Assembly (NCBI RefSeq): GCF_021290385.1
Contig: NZ_CP089928.1
Location: forward strand, 3,180,001-3,244,000
Direction: 5' to 3'
DNA: 64,000 bases
Source: Microbulbifer sp. YPW16
GTDB lineage: Bacteria > Pseudomonadota > Gammaproteobacteria > Pseudomonadales > Cellvibrionaceae
A model generated the notes under the pieces. It did not search any database. It was not told the DNA's origin and was given only the letters and a program-made list of their open reading frames with translations. Made by a program: the position numbers and the translations under genes. Shown here in pieces: positions 53,924 to 62,612 of the stretch (position 1 is its first letter; each line of letters starts with the position of its first letter).

Positions 53924-56014
53924 TCAGTCAATCCAGCGGGCTACACGGAAGCCCACGTCACTGCGCGGTTCTGCGCCATAATCCCGGAATGAAAGGCGCA
54001 ATTCGGTGAGTCCAGCGTGGCGCCAGCTGGAGCCGCGGATTACGTGATAATCACCATCCTGGGGGCCCACGGGGTTTTCTTCCCGCCGCATGGAGAGCCC
54101 GGTGCCGATGGTGTACAGGTCATGAATCCATTCGGATACGTTGCCGCCCAGGTCATACAGCCCGTGCGGGTTGGCGCTATAGCTGGCAACCGGTGCGGTG
54201 GCAGCGTAACGGTCGGTATAGGAGCGGAGCACTGCGGGTACGAGCTGTGCCGCATTGTTGTCGGCAAAGTTGCCGGAGTTCTTTCCTACCGGTAATTCAT
54301 TACCCCAGGGGAACTTCAGCATGCCACCGTTGCGGAAGCGGGCGGCCCAGGCCCACTCGGCCTCTGTAGGCAGGCGATAGCCATTGGCACTGGCATCGAA
54401 ACCTGTGACACGACTGCCCTCGGTGCGGTAAACCTGTTTAAGCCCGTCCCGCTGGCTGAGCCAGTTGCAGAACAGGGCGGCATCGCTCCAGCTGACATTC
54501 ACCACCGGCAGGTTGTCGTTGTCCAGGCTGACCCCGTTCACATGGCTGGAACTGTGCATACGCTTGAAGCGCCGGAACTGGCGATTGGTGACCTCGGTGG
54601 CACCGAGGTAAAAGGGGCGCGTCAGGGCAATCTTGCGCATAACCTCATTGGCGCGGCGGCCCTGTTCACGGCGTGAAGAGCCCATGGTGAATTCTGCGTT
54701 GGGACGCATCAGTAGCATGCGGCCGCCGGCACCGTGGGTTATCTCGGCGGGGATATTGCTCCAGCGTGCCTGTTCCTGGGTGAGTAGCACGGCGCGAACT
54801 GTCTGTTCCAGTTTGGCACTGGGCGTGACGCTCGTCTGGTAATCCTCATAGCCTTCCTTGCGCACCAGGATGCTGTGGCTGCGGGCGGGCAGGGTGAAAA
54901 TCTCGCCGGTATTGCCGGCCAGCTCACCGTCGATAAAGACTCGCGCGTTTTCCGGGCTGCTGGTGACTTTGACCCGTCCGAACACCGCGGACAAATCCAC
55001 CTTGATTTCCCGCTCACTGCCAGACGCGATTTCCACGCGCCGCTCCACCGAGCCGAAGCCATCCTTGAAGAAGCGGATCTGGTGCACGCTGTCGGGCGCC
55101 AGGTCCAGCTCCAGCGGTGTCTGCCCTCGAAACTCCCCATTGACGGTTACGCTGGCACCGGACGGGCTGCTGGCAAGGCGCAGCAGGCCATCGGCTGCGG
55201 CCAGTTCCACCGGAGCCAGGGCCTGGTCGACACCGGCGGTGACAGCCACGGGGACTTCCGCGGTCTTGTGGTCGGGGAGGGATATCTCGACTATGCGGTC
55301 CCCCTGGATCAGCTGCGCCGTGAGGGGCGTAGTCCCGATTACCTCGCCCTCGACTGTTACCGTGGCGCCGGGCGGGTGGCTGCTGATCTGCACATCGGCC
55401 CATGCGGGGCGCAGGCGGGCCTGCAGCTGCTGGGTATTGTCCAGGCCCTCGATATCGATTTCACGGGTAAAGGGCAGGTAGCGCTCGGTCTCGATGGTGA
55501 TGCGCTTGGTGCCTGCCGGGATATTCCTGGCCAGGCCCTCCTCGCTCGCCACTTCCTCTCCGTTGACCAGGATTCGCACCGGCACGGGGGGATCGGTGAC
55601 TACCTGCAGGTGGCCGGGCAGGCGCTCGAGCTTGATTGCGCGGCGGCTGTTCTGGTCACTACTGACGTCTACTGAGCCACTCTGGGGCAGGTACCCGGTG
55701 GCGGTAATTTCGTAGCGATAGGTGCCCGGCAGTACCAGGTGACCATCGCCCAGGGGCAGGGCAAGCCCGCTGACACTGACATTGGCATCGGCGGGCTGGG
55801 TTTCAAAAATCAATGAGCGCGCCACCAGCAGGTAGACCAGTACCAGCATTCCCAGCAGCAGGGCAAAGGCAACGATCAGGGCGCGAGGGGAAAACAACAG
55901 TTTGCGGCTGCCAGCCTCCTCTGCCACCGGGGTAAACCCGGCGGGCTGGATGATTGAGAAGTCTTCATCTGCGCGATCGTTATCGCGAACGGGTACCGCT
56001 TCCTTCGCTGTCAT
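53924..56014 (-). CDS. Five-PEGA-repeat membrane protein with sulfatase-modifying-factor-like domain
   Basis: This 696-residue protein has one transmembrane helix near residues 46-66 (ALIVAFALLLGMLVLVYLLVA). Five PEGA repeats follow, for example ADANVSVSGLALPLGDGHLV, PPGATVTVEGEVIGTTPL and SPENARVFIDGELAGN. From about 430 there is an FGE/SUMF1-type C-lectin-like domain (MRPNAEFTMGSSRREQ .. RLPTEAEWAWAAR .. GNVSEWIHDL .. RGSSWRHA .. GFRVARW). The two catalytic cysteines of formylglycine-generating enzymes are absent, so it is probably a binding domain. PEGA repeats are thought to span or bind envelope layers. Confidence 0.9.
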   Translation of the reverse strand: MTAKEAVPVRDNDRADEDFSIIQPAGFTPVAEEAGSRKLLFSPRALIVAFALLLGMLVLVYLLVARSLIFETQPADANVSVSGLALPLGDGHLVLPGTYRYEITATGYLPQSGSVDVSSDQNSRRAIKLERLPGHLQVVTDPPVPVRILVNGEEVASEEGLARNIPAGTKRITIETERYLPFTREIDIEGLDNTQQLQARLRPAWADVQISSHPPGATVTVEGEVIGTTPLTAQLIQGDRIVEISLPDHKTAEVPVAVTAGVDQALAPVELAAADGLLRLASSPSGASVTVNGEFRGQTPLELDLAPDSVHQIRFFKDGFGSVERRVEIASGSEREIKVDLSAVFGRVKVTSSPENARVFIDGELAGNTGEIFTLPARSHSILVRKEGYEDYQTSVTPSAKLEQTVRAVLLTQEQARWSNIPAEITHGAGGRMLLMRPNAEFTMGSSRREQGRRANEVMRKIALTRPFYLGATEVTNRQFRRFKRMHSSSHVNGVSLDNDNLPVVNVSWSDAALFCNWLSQRDGLKQVYRTEGSRVTGFDASANGYRLPTEAEWAWAARFRNGGMLKFPWGNELPVGKNSGNFADNNAAQLVPAVLRSYTDRYAATAPVASYSANPHGLYDLGGNVSEWIHDLYTIGTGLSMRREENPVGPQDGDYHVIRGSSWRHAGLTELRLSFRDYGAEPRSDVGFRVARWID

Positions 56015-56303
56015 TAGTGAATCCCTGTTACTGCGTAATTATCGCTTTATCGCAATTGGGCAGCGGCCGTTGCCCGTGCACCGAGGGGAATTGGTCGATT
56101 CCCGCGCTTCTCGCTGCCTGTTTTCTCCGGTGACATAAAGCTTAGCTTGCCCGCGCTTGCGCCATGTCCCTCGTGCCACTGTTTGTCGCGATATTCCTTT
56201 TATCGCCAGCACCCGGCAGGCGATCCTGTCCGGCTTTTTCAAGCCGGAGCCGTAACGTATTGGATCGGCAGAGCGAGGGGCGGTTCAGCCGTTGGTAGCT
56301 GTC

Positions 56304-57884
56304 TCAGCTATTATTGGCACCGTTTATTTTTTCTGCGCACTGGATGACAACTGTCGGTGTTTCGGCGCCGGGCTCGACGGTAAATTCTCGGCGGACATCG
56401 CGATAGCCATCCCGCCGGCCCACCGCCGTGTAGCGGCCGGGTTTCAGTGTGATCTGGCGCTCGGTAAAGTTGCCCAGGGTGCCTACCCGGTATATCGATA
56501 CCCGTGTGCTGCTGTCCGACTGGAATCGCACCGGTACGGGGATCAGCGCCTGGGTCAGGGCAGTTTCCAGTTCCTCGATCTGCGACTGCAGTCGTGGTCC
56601 GTCTGCATCTATCTGGCGTGCATCCGCGAGTACTCTGCGGGCGTGTGTATTGCGTTTACTGCCACCCAGGGACAGCGGGTCCTCCAGTAACTCCTGTAAC
56701 TGGTCGTCAAGCGTAGCGCGTGCCTGGGCGCGGGCTTTGCCGGTGATTGCGGACACCAGGCTGCTATCTGTTTTCAACAGTGCACTGTAGCTCTCTACGG
56801 CCGCATGCCACTGCTCGGATGCTTCCTGCTGGTGTGCCTGGCTGAACAGCCGCTCGACGCGTGTTTGCTCGAGCCCGTTGGCAGCCTGCTGCAGGCCCAC
56901 CGCCGGGTCGCGGGCTTCCGGTTTGAGCTTTTGTGCCCGCTCGAAAGCTGACCTGGCAGTGGCGTAGTCGTTTGCGGCGATGGCGGCATAGCCAGCCGAC
57001 ATGGCCTCGCTATAGTCGCGCTCGGTAATTGCCGTGACCACTTCCGGCAGTAACTCCTGCGCGGGCCGGGTCTCGCTGTCGAGCGCCAGGGCCTGCTGCA
57101 GGGCCGCTTTTGCAGTGTCCAGGTCGTTGGCGGTAAATGCGTCGCGGCCCCGGGTCACCTCTTCCCAGACCTCGGGCAGTTTTTCCGCCCGGGCCTTGCC
57201 GCGTGTGCCTCGCGGATGCTCTTCGGAAATGGTCAGCACCAGGTCAAAGGCGCTGTGGGCGGCCTCGGCATCACCGCGATTCAGTGCGTCATTACCCTCG
57301 GCGAGGTGCTGTTCGATACGCTCAGGTACACTGTCCCGGATCGACTGCATCGCAGCCAGGGCCTGCTCATACTGATCGAGCGCCTGCTTGAACTGGCGCT
57401 GGCGATATATCGCATCCGCTTCCTCGGCCAGGCCGCGTGCTGCGGAAAAATCCTCGGGCGCCCAGATTTCGACCCGGCGTTCCTGCAATTCTTCCTGTAA
57501 AACGAAGATTTCCTGGAGGATCTCCTGGACACGACGGCGCTGGCGCGCGATTTCGGCGTCGGTATAGGGGGATGCCTGGACTTTCGCGGGCCGTTGCATC
57601 GCACTGTCTTTGGCGGAGGCAGGGCCCTGGCCTGCAGCGATTTTGACTTCCGGCCTTTCCACGGTTTGCGGCAGGATCCAGAAGACCCCGATAACGCCTA
57701 TCACCAGTGCCGAGCCCACCAGGATGGCGGGCAGGTTGCCGCGGCGGGGGGGATTTTCACCCTGCGGTACTTCACGGGTGGCAGCCCCGTCATCCGGCTG
57801 CGGGGAGTCAGCGCCGAAGCGAAAATCAGCGGGTTCGATATAGCCGTTATCTTCCGGGGACTGGTCGCGGTGTTGCATAGTCAT
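56304..57884 (-). CDS. Membrane-anchored TPR protein with C-terminal PEGA-like domain
   Basis: This 526-residue protein has a Pro/Glu-rich cytoplasmic N-terminus and a transmembrane helix near 53-72 (AILVGSALVIGVIGVFWIL). A helical hairpin (RRRVQEILQEIFVLQEELQERR) and tandem TPR-like repeats follow (EEADAIYRQRQFKQALDQYEQALA, GYAAIAANDYATARSAFERAQKL). A C-terminal PEGA-like beta domain (TERQITLKPGRYTAVGRRDGYRD) closes it. It likely offers protein-protein contact in the periplasm beside the other PEGA protein. It is separated from that gene by 289 bases. Confidence 0.85.
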   Translation of the reverse strand: MTMQHRDQSPEDNGYIEPADFRFGADSPQPDDGAATREVPQGENPPRRGNLPAILVGSALVIGVIGVFWILPQTVERPEVKIAAGQGPASAKDSAMQRPAKVQASPYTDAEIARQRRRVQEILQEIFVLQEELQERRVEIWAPEDFSAARGLAEEADAIYRQRQFKQALDQYEQALAAMQSIRDSVPERIEQHLAEGNDALNRGDAEAAHSAFDLVLTISEEHPRGTRGKARAEKLPEVWEEVTRGRDAFTANDLDTAKAALQQALALDSETRPAQELLPEVVTAITERDYSEAMSAGYAAIAANDYATARSAFERAQKLKPEARDPAVGLQQAANGLEQTRVERLFSQAHQQEASEQWHAAVESYSALLKTDSSLVSAITGKARAQARATLDDQLQELLEDPLSLGGSKRNTHARRVLADARQIDADGPRLQSQIEELETALTQALIPVPVRFQSDSSTRVSIYRVGTLGNFTERQITLKPGRYTAVGRRDGYRDVRREFTVEPGAETPTVVIQCAEKINGANNS

Positions 57885-57946
57885 TCCGCATAGCTGGGAT
57901 TATTTTCCGGCGCCCGCCATGCTCGGTACATGCGGGCGCGCCGTTA

Positions 57947-59158
57947 TCAGATATTGGTTTCCAGGGCGCCGGTTTCCGCCTCGTAAATCTCCTTGAGGAT
58001 TTCACGCCACTGGCGGTACTGGTTTTCCACGCTGCCGGAGAGGGTGACGGTACGGTCTTCCAGCTCCACAATCTGCGGCTCTACCTCTGCCTGCATGGAG
58101 TCGCCCAGTTCCTGCAATGCCTCGATATGCATTTTCGCTTCGCTGCGGCGGTCGAACCCGCTTTTCACCAGGTAGCCCCCGCCGGCAACGGCAACGTGGC
58201 CCGCCTGTCGCGCGGCACCACCGCCGGCGCCGGCGGCGGCAATGCCGCCGATAATCGCAGCCGCACCCATGATTGTGTGGTTGCGCGCCTTGCGTTTGAG
58301 TTCACGCATCTGCTGCACTTCCTCAAAGCTGAGGGAGCGCCACTCCTGGTAGGGGGTTTCCATGGATTTGACGAAAGTGCCGTAGTAACCCTGCAGGGTG
58401 TCAACAAACAGATAATCACGCTCGCGGATACGTCTTACCCGCTGGAGCATTGGATCGTCCTGCGCCGGCAGTGCCTTCAGTTCGTAAATTCCGTCCTCAT
58501 TCTGGGCCAGGTAGCGGGAAAAGGCGTCAGGTGAAAAGCTGCGGGCGAAGCGCATTTCGGAAATCGTGCGAAGTTCCGCGATATATTCATCAGACAGGCC
58601 CTGGCGGTATTTGAGCATGTCGTTGGCGATCTGGTTATAAATGCCCTGGAATGCATCGCCACTGGTGGGGTGCTTACGGTCGTAGGCATACTGCGAGGCG
58701 CGCTCGGAATATTCCCTGGTGAACCACTGTTGGCCACGCGAGTCGGTAACCCACACTTCCACTGTAAGCGTTTCGCCATCTGACTGGACTATCCGTCCCT
58801 GCACGGTTACATCGATATTGGTGCGCGTGCTGGGGATTACCCGCACCGGGCCCCAGCCCTGGCTCTGCTGGAGTGACTCTGCCAGGGTCACGGCAATGTA
58901 GCGGGATTCCGCCTGGCGCAATTCGGGGAACACCAGTTCCTCTTCGTCCACTTCCGCCGTGGCGAGGCCGGGGTCAAACTGCACTACACCCACATCCAGC
59001 AGGCGATCCTCAGGAATGGTGGCGTCCTCCACTGTCAGCGGGGTAAACGCGGTAGTGCGCACCTCGGTGGTGGCACAGGCACCCAGTAGCAACAGGCTGC
59101 CAAGCAGCAGGCCACGGCCGATAACAGGTGTGGCGGACAACAGTCTGGGCAAATGCAT
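57947..59158 (-). CDS. Lipoprotein with Gly-rich hydrophobic segment, unknown
   Basis: This 403-residue lipoprotein has signal LLLGSLLLLGAC (Cys near 28). The mature part begins with DVGVVQFDPGL, followed by VTVQGRIVQSDGETLTVEVWVTDSRGQQWFTREY, a pattern of proteins that look like outer-membrane assembly lipoproteins. A hydrophobic Gly/Ala segment (IMGAAAIIGGIAAAGAGGGA) lies near 295-315 and could insert in membrane. The C-terminus is charged and helical. It is 17 bases behind the Ser-rich lipoprotein gene. Confidence 0.78.
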   Translation of the reverse strand: MHLPRLLSATPVIGRGLLLGSLLLLGACATTEVRTTAFTPLTVEDATIPEDRLLDVGVVQFDPGLATAEVDEEELVFPELRQAESRYIAVTLAESLQQSQGWGPVRVIPSTRTNIDVTVQGRIVQSDGETLTVEVWVTDSRGQQWFTREYSERASQYAYDRKHPTSGDAFQGIYNQIANDMLKYRQGLSDEYIAELRTISEMRFARSFSPDAFSRYLAQNEDGIYELKALPAQDDPMLQRVRRIRERDYLFVDTLQGYYGTFVKSMETPYQEWRSLSFEEVQQMRELKRKARNHTIMGAAAIIGGIAAAGAGGGAARQAGHVAVAGGGYLVKSGFDRRSEAKMHIEALQELGDSMQAEVEPQIVELEDRTVTLSGSVENQYRQWREILKEIYEAETGALETNI

Positions 59159-59175
59159 GGTAATTCCCTCCGCTG

Positions 59176-60432
59176 TTACTTCTTCGCGTTTTTATATTTC
59201 CGGTATTCTTCCCAAAGCCGCTCGCGCAGCTCGGGATCCTTTTCGCGCGTGGCGGCCTCACGAATCTGGCGGGCCACCACGTCGTCGTCATCCCCTTCGG
59301 GGATATCGGCAGGTACCACGCTGCCGCTGCCGCTGTGGTCATATTCCCCTTTGCGACCGGCGGTGGGCATGCCGGGGCCGGTAGCCTGTCCACTGGAGTT
59401 GTTCTGCTCCGGGCCACTGCCTTCCTCGCTGCCGGCACCACCGCCCCCGGGGGGAGCGGGTATTTCGGCCTCTGCGGACTCGATCAGGTCCTCGAGGGAC
59501 TCACCGGGCGGTGGTTCGTCCATGGACTCCTCACTCTCATCCTCGGAGGCAGGGCGATTGCGCACGTAATCCCGCTCGCGCAGGATCATGCCGTCATAGC
59601 TCGCCATGGTGGAGTCGAACTCTCCCTCCAGTTCCGATACCCGCTCGGCTGCGGTGGCGGGTGCCTCGTTCGGTGCACTGCTACCGCTGGACGGGCTTCC
59701 GGCACTTGCCGAGGCACTGGGGCTGCTGGACGATGCGCTGCTGGACTGGTTGCTCGCCGATGCTTCGCTCGCAGAGCTGCTGGCGCTCGCGGCACTGCTA
59801 CTGGAAGAGCTGGAGGATGATGAACTGCTGCTGGACGACGATGCGCTCTGTTCCTCTTCGGAAAAATCGATTTCCTCAGGGGGCTGGCCCTCGCTGTTAC
59901 TTGAGGGATCGGGGGGCATGCGCCGTTCTTCCGGTTGCGCTTCGGATTCGCTGTATACCGGGCTGGAGGGTGAGTCCCGTCGCGCGGTCGGATCTGGCAT
60001 GCTGTCCCCGGCGGAACTGCGTCGCCGGGCTTCCTCGCTGCCCGAATCAGAGGCGGTACTGGCCTGCTGGCTGGACCGCTCACCCGACTCGATGCTTGGC
60101 ATCGAAGTGTTGGGCTGGGCAGAGCTGCTACTGGGCATAGAGGAGGAGCTGCTACGACTGCTCGGCGGGCTGCTCTGGGGCATGTTGCTGGCTGTCTGCG
60201 GGCTCGACTGGCTCTGGGAGCGGCTCGATGAGCTGCTTGACGACTGCGATGATGAGCTGCTGGATGACGGTTGGGACTGGGATTGCGACTGTGAGGGCTG
60301 TGCCGGGGGTTGCTGCTGGGTCTGTTGGCTCTTGCAGCCGGCAATAACCGCACTCAGCACCACAATCGAGGCGAGGGTGTGCCAGCCAGGGGGGTTGCTC
60401 TGCTGTGAAAATACCGCTTTCCGTAGTGTCAT
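59176..60432 (-). CDS. Poly-serine low-complexity lipoprotein
   Basis: This 418-residue lipoprotein has lipobox AVIAGC (Cys33). Residues 34-260 are low-complexity Ser/Gln/Pro with uninterrupted Ser runs up to seventeen long. The C-terminal 150 residues regain complexity: AAERVSELEGEFDSTMASYDGMIL, then EGDDDDVVARQIREAATREK and LRERLWEEYRKYKN. The layout is a lipid anchor, a long flexible tether, and a short helical binding end. It suits a link between the outer membrane and inner-membrane parts. The Ser codons are mixed AGC/TCG, so length changes by slippage are less likely than in a pure repeat. Confidence 0.85.
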   Translation of the reverse strand: MTLRKAVFSQQSNPPGWHTLASIVVLSAVIAGCKSQQTQQQPPAQPSQSQSQSQPSSSSSSSQSSSSSSSRSQSQSSPQTASNMPQSSPPSSRSSSSSMPSSSSAQPNTSMPSIESGERSSQQASTASDSGSEEARRRSSAGDSMPDPTARRDSPSSPVYSESEAQPEERRMPPDPSSNSEGQPPEEIDFSEEEQSASSSSSSSSSSSSSSSSAASASSSASEASASNQSSSASSSSPSASASAGSPSSGSSAPNEAPATAAERVSELEGEFDSTMASYDGMILRERDYVRNRPASEDESEESMDEPPPGESLEDLIESAEAEIPAPPGGGGAGSEEGSGPEQNNSSGQATGPGMPTAGRKGEYDHSGSGSVVPADIPEGDDDDVVARQIREAATREKDPELRERLWEEYRKYKNAKK

Positions 60433-60701
60433 TTTCTCTCTCCTGGTACGCCGATCGGCGCCTTTCGGACTCGAGCGATCTGTGCGGTGAAAGCCGGGTC
60501 ATCCAGCTTTCCATTGCGGCTCCGGTGTAATTCCACACCCGGAACTCTGGTTTTTGTCGTTGATTTTTCCTTTACTGCCCGCCTGTCGCGATGGTCTGCT
60601 GCATTGGACCCCTGGCGACGCCCCGGGTTTGGTTGTCTGTGTTCCCGGGGCGGGACTCTCTGCCTGAATTAACCTGGCCGTCGTGTAAAGCTTTTTGCAG
60701 A

Positions 60702-62006
60702 TTAGTCAAAGACAAACCGCTGCACGATGCCCACAGTATCCACTGGTTCTCCATTTTCGAACCGGGGACGGAATTTGGCGCGTTTGAGAACATTGCGCAC
60801 CCGGGAGCGAATAACGACGCTGTCATCCGCGCTGGAGTTCAGGATCTCTATATTGCGCGCCTTGCCGTAGGCGGTGACATCGTAGGAAACGGTGACATAA
60901 GACTGGGCCAGGCCGCCGCGGTCCTCGTCCAGCATCGGCAGGTCGGGCAGGGCGGCCGGGCGCCCGAAGATATCGTCTATCTCCCGGTTGGTGGCGCCGT
61001 TGTCCCAGAGCGCATGATAAGCCTCACCATAGGTTTCCCTGGCCGAATGCCATTTGTTGAACATCATGTACCAGTCTCCCAGCTCTACCTTGGCCTTGGC
61101 CGAGGCGGCGGGGGGGGATTGGGGGTTTTTCTGGTAGACATCGACAATCCGCGCGATCGCTTTCTTGCCGGTGCTGAAGCTGTTCATGCGAAAATGATCA
61201 AGCTGCGCCTGGCGATGATTGTTGTCGAACCCCCCGCCGGCGAAATTGGTGTTCACCACCACAGCCTGCTGCGGTTCCCCGGCATAAGTGGCGAGGTAGT
61301 AATTGGTGGCCTTCAGGCCACGCAACGCCTCGACCAGGCGCAGGTCATTGGCACCAAAGTTTTGCGTGATGATATCGACAGCCAACTGGTAGAGGTTGGT
61401 GGCACTGATCAGGTGCTCGAACAGGGTTTCGCCTTTTTCCTCGACGTAGGCCCGCAGGTGCCAGCTGCTCAGGCGCTCTATAACGGGCAACATGCGCGGG
61501 TCGCTGTTGCCGTAATTCTGCTCGTGTAACCAGTAGAGATACTCCTGGTTGTCGTTCGCCTCGTCCCACTGGTTGAGCGCAATCTGGCTGTCGATCATGC
61601 GCTCGATCATCGGTATCTGGTTCAGAGAATAGAGACCCTCGTTGACACGGTTGATCAGCATTGCCCGGCGAAACTCCTTGATTGCCTCCTCGTGGGCACC
61701 GGAATTTTGCAGGGCGGTTGCCAGGCCAACCAGCTGTTCATCGATGCCAGTGCCGTAGGCTCCGTATTCAGCCTCCATTTCCTCGATGCGGTGGCGATAA
61801 CGCCGCGCAGCCTCGGAAGGGCGCAATTGCCGGCGGGTAGGCTCGGCCTCAAGTGGCTGGGAAGCCGCCTCGATAAAAGCGGGCGGTGGGGCGCCGGTAT
61901 CCTCCGGCACGGGCTCAACTTCCGCCCACGCGTTGCTGCACAGCAGAGCTGTGGCTGTAAACATCAAGCCGGTAGCAAACGAACTGCTGAAATCTGTCTG
62001 TGTCAC
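60702..62006 (-). CDS. Exported TPR-like protein with TonB-C-like end
   Basis: This 434-residue protein starts at GTG with a signal sequence (GLMFTATALLCSNAWA). Helical TPR-like repeats fill 60-300 (EQLVGLATALQNSGAHEEAIKEFRRAML). The last 75 residues (SYVTVSYDVTAYGKARNIEIL, SRVRNVLKRAKFRPRFENG, GIVQRFVFD) match the beta-alpha-beta TonB C-terminal fold, but there is no N-terminal TonB anchor or Pro-rich rod. It is the first gene of the minus-strand series. TonB-C domains receive force from ExbB/D complexes in the classical system, which fits the ExbB-like subunit downstream. Confidence 0.82.
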   Translation of the reverse strand: MTQTDFSSSFATGLMFTATALLCSNAWAEVEPVPEDTGAPPPAFIEAASQPLEAEPTRRQLRPSEAARRYRHRIEEMEAEYGAYGTGIDEQLVGLATALQNSGAHEEAIKEFRRAMLINRVNEGLYSLNQIPMIERMIDSQIALNQWDEANDNQEYLYWLHEQNYGNSDPRMLPVIERLSSWHLRAYVEEKGETLFEHLISATNLYQLAVDIITQNFGANDLRLVEALRGLKATNYYLATYAGEPQQAVVVNTNFAGGGFDNNHRQAQLDHFRMNSFSTGKKAIARIVDVYQKNPQSPPAASAKAKVELGDWYMMFNKWHSARETYGEAYHALWDNGATNREIDDIFGRPAALPDLPMLDEDRGGLAQSYVTVSYDVTAYGKARNIEILNSSADDSVVIRSRVRNVLKRAKFRPRFENGEPVDTVGIVQRFVFD

Positions 62007-62553
62007 GGTTGAACCACTTCTATTCCATGTTTTGCCTCACCCGGCCGCAAGCCGGGGCTCGCGATTGGTCGGGCACGATTTCCGCGCGGTACATGCCGGC
62101 GGAATTTCTCTCCCTGAAGTGTGGTTCGATTCTCAGTCCCTGACTGTGCCCGGAGGTTTTCAGTTCCGGTCGGCGCGATTTTTTGGCGGTGCAGTAAACC
62201 ACAGCGCTGTTCGCGCAAGGCCCCTGCCACCTGTTGGCCGGTGTCACCGGGGCGTACTGATGAGTATAGTCAAGCGTCTCAAATCACCCGGTGAGGATGG
62301 TAGAAGAAACTGCCGAGTCCTTTTACAGGCTATTACGCACAGTAGCACCGGGCCGGTTCAGTCGTCGTCGTATGGGATTTGCTGTGCGCCACAATTTCAA
62401 GTTGATACCGGCGTCACTTCTGCAGCGAAGTGACCGCGGTTCTCAGCGTGGTCAGCTTGCGATGGTCGATCCTTTCCGGAAGACAGCTCTCCTATTAAAT
62501 GACCGTTAACGCTCAAAGTTTTGCGCAGGTTGCTTGTTGGCAGCAAAGAGGGT
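62007..62553. other. Divergent intergenic region between the envelope cluster and ilvE
   Basis: About 550 bases with no supported gene. Overlapping open frames on both strands lack ribosome-binding sites. A small hairpin CCGGC-CGCAA-GCCGG lies near 62040-62055 in what would be the 5' leader of the minus-strand cluster. No clear minus-strand promoter pair was found. Confidence 0.45.
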
Positions 62554-62582
62554 TTGGATTCAATCTCGGCAGGGGCCATAAT
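62554..62582 (+). promoter_or_regulatory. Probable ilvE promoter
   Basis: TTGGAT (62554-62559) and CATAAT (62577-62582) are 17 bases apart. They lie about 30 bases before the GTG start with its GGAGGT ribosome-binding site. Confidence 0.55.
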
Positions 62583-62612
62583 CGGCACAGCATTGATACA
62601 GGAGGTCTCCCA

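Noticed and set aside
59606..60490. 294-codon Leu/Glu-rich plus-strand frame
   Set aside because: It is the mirror of the Ser-rich lipoprotein gene; poly-Ser codons read backwards give Leu/Ala/Arg-rich runs.
46451..62006. Type VI secretion cluster
   Set aside because: FHA-like, lipoprotein and TPR-like elements occur, but there is no TssB/C sheath, Hcp, VgrG, ClpV or TssM gene.
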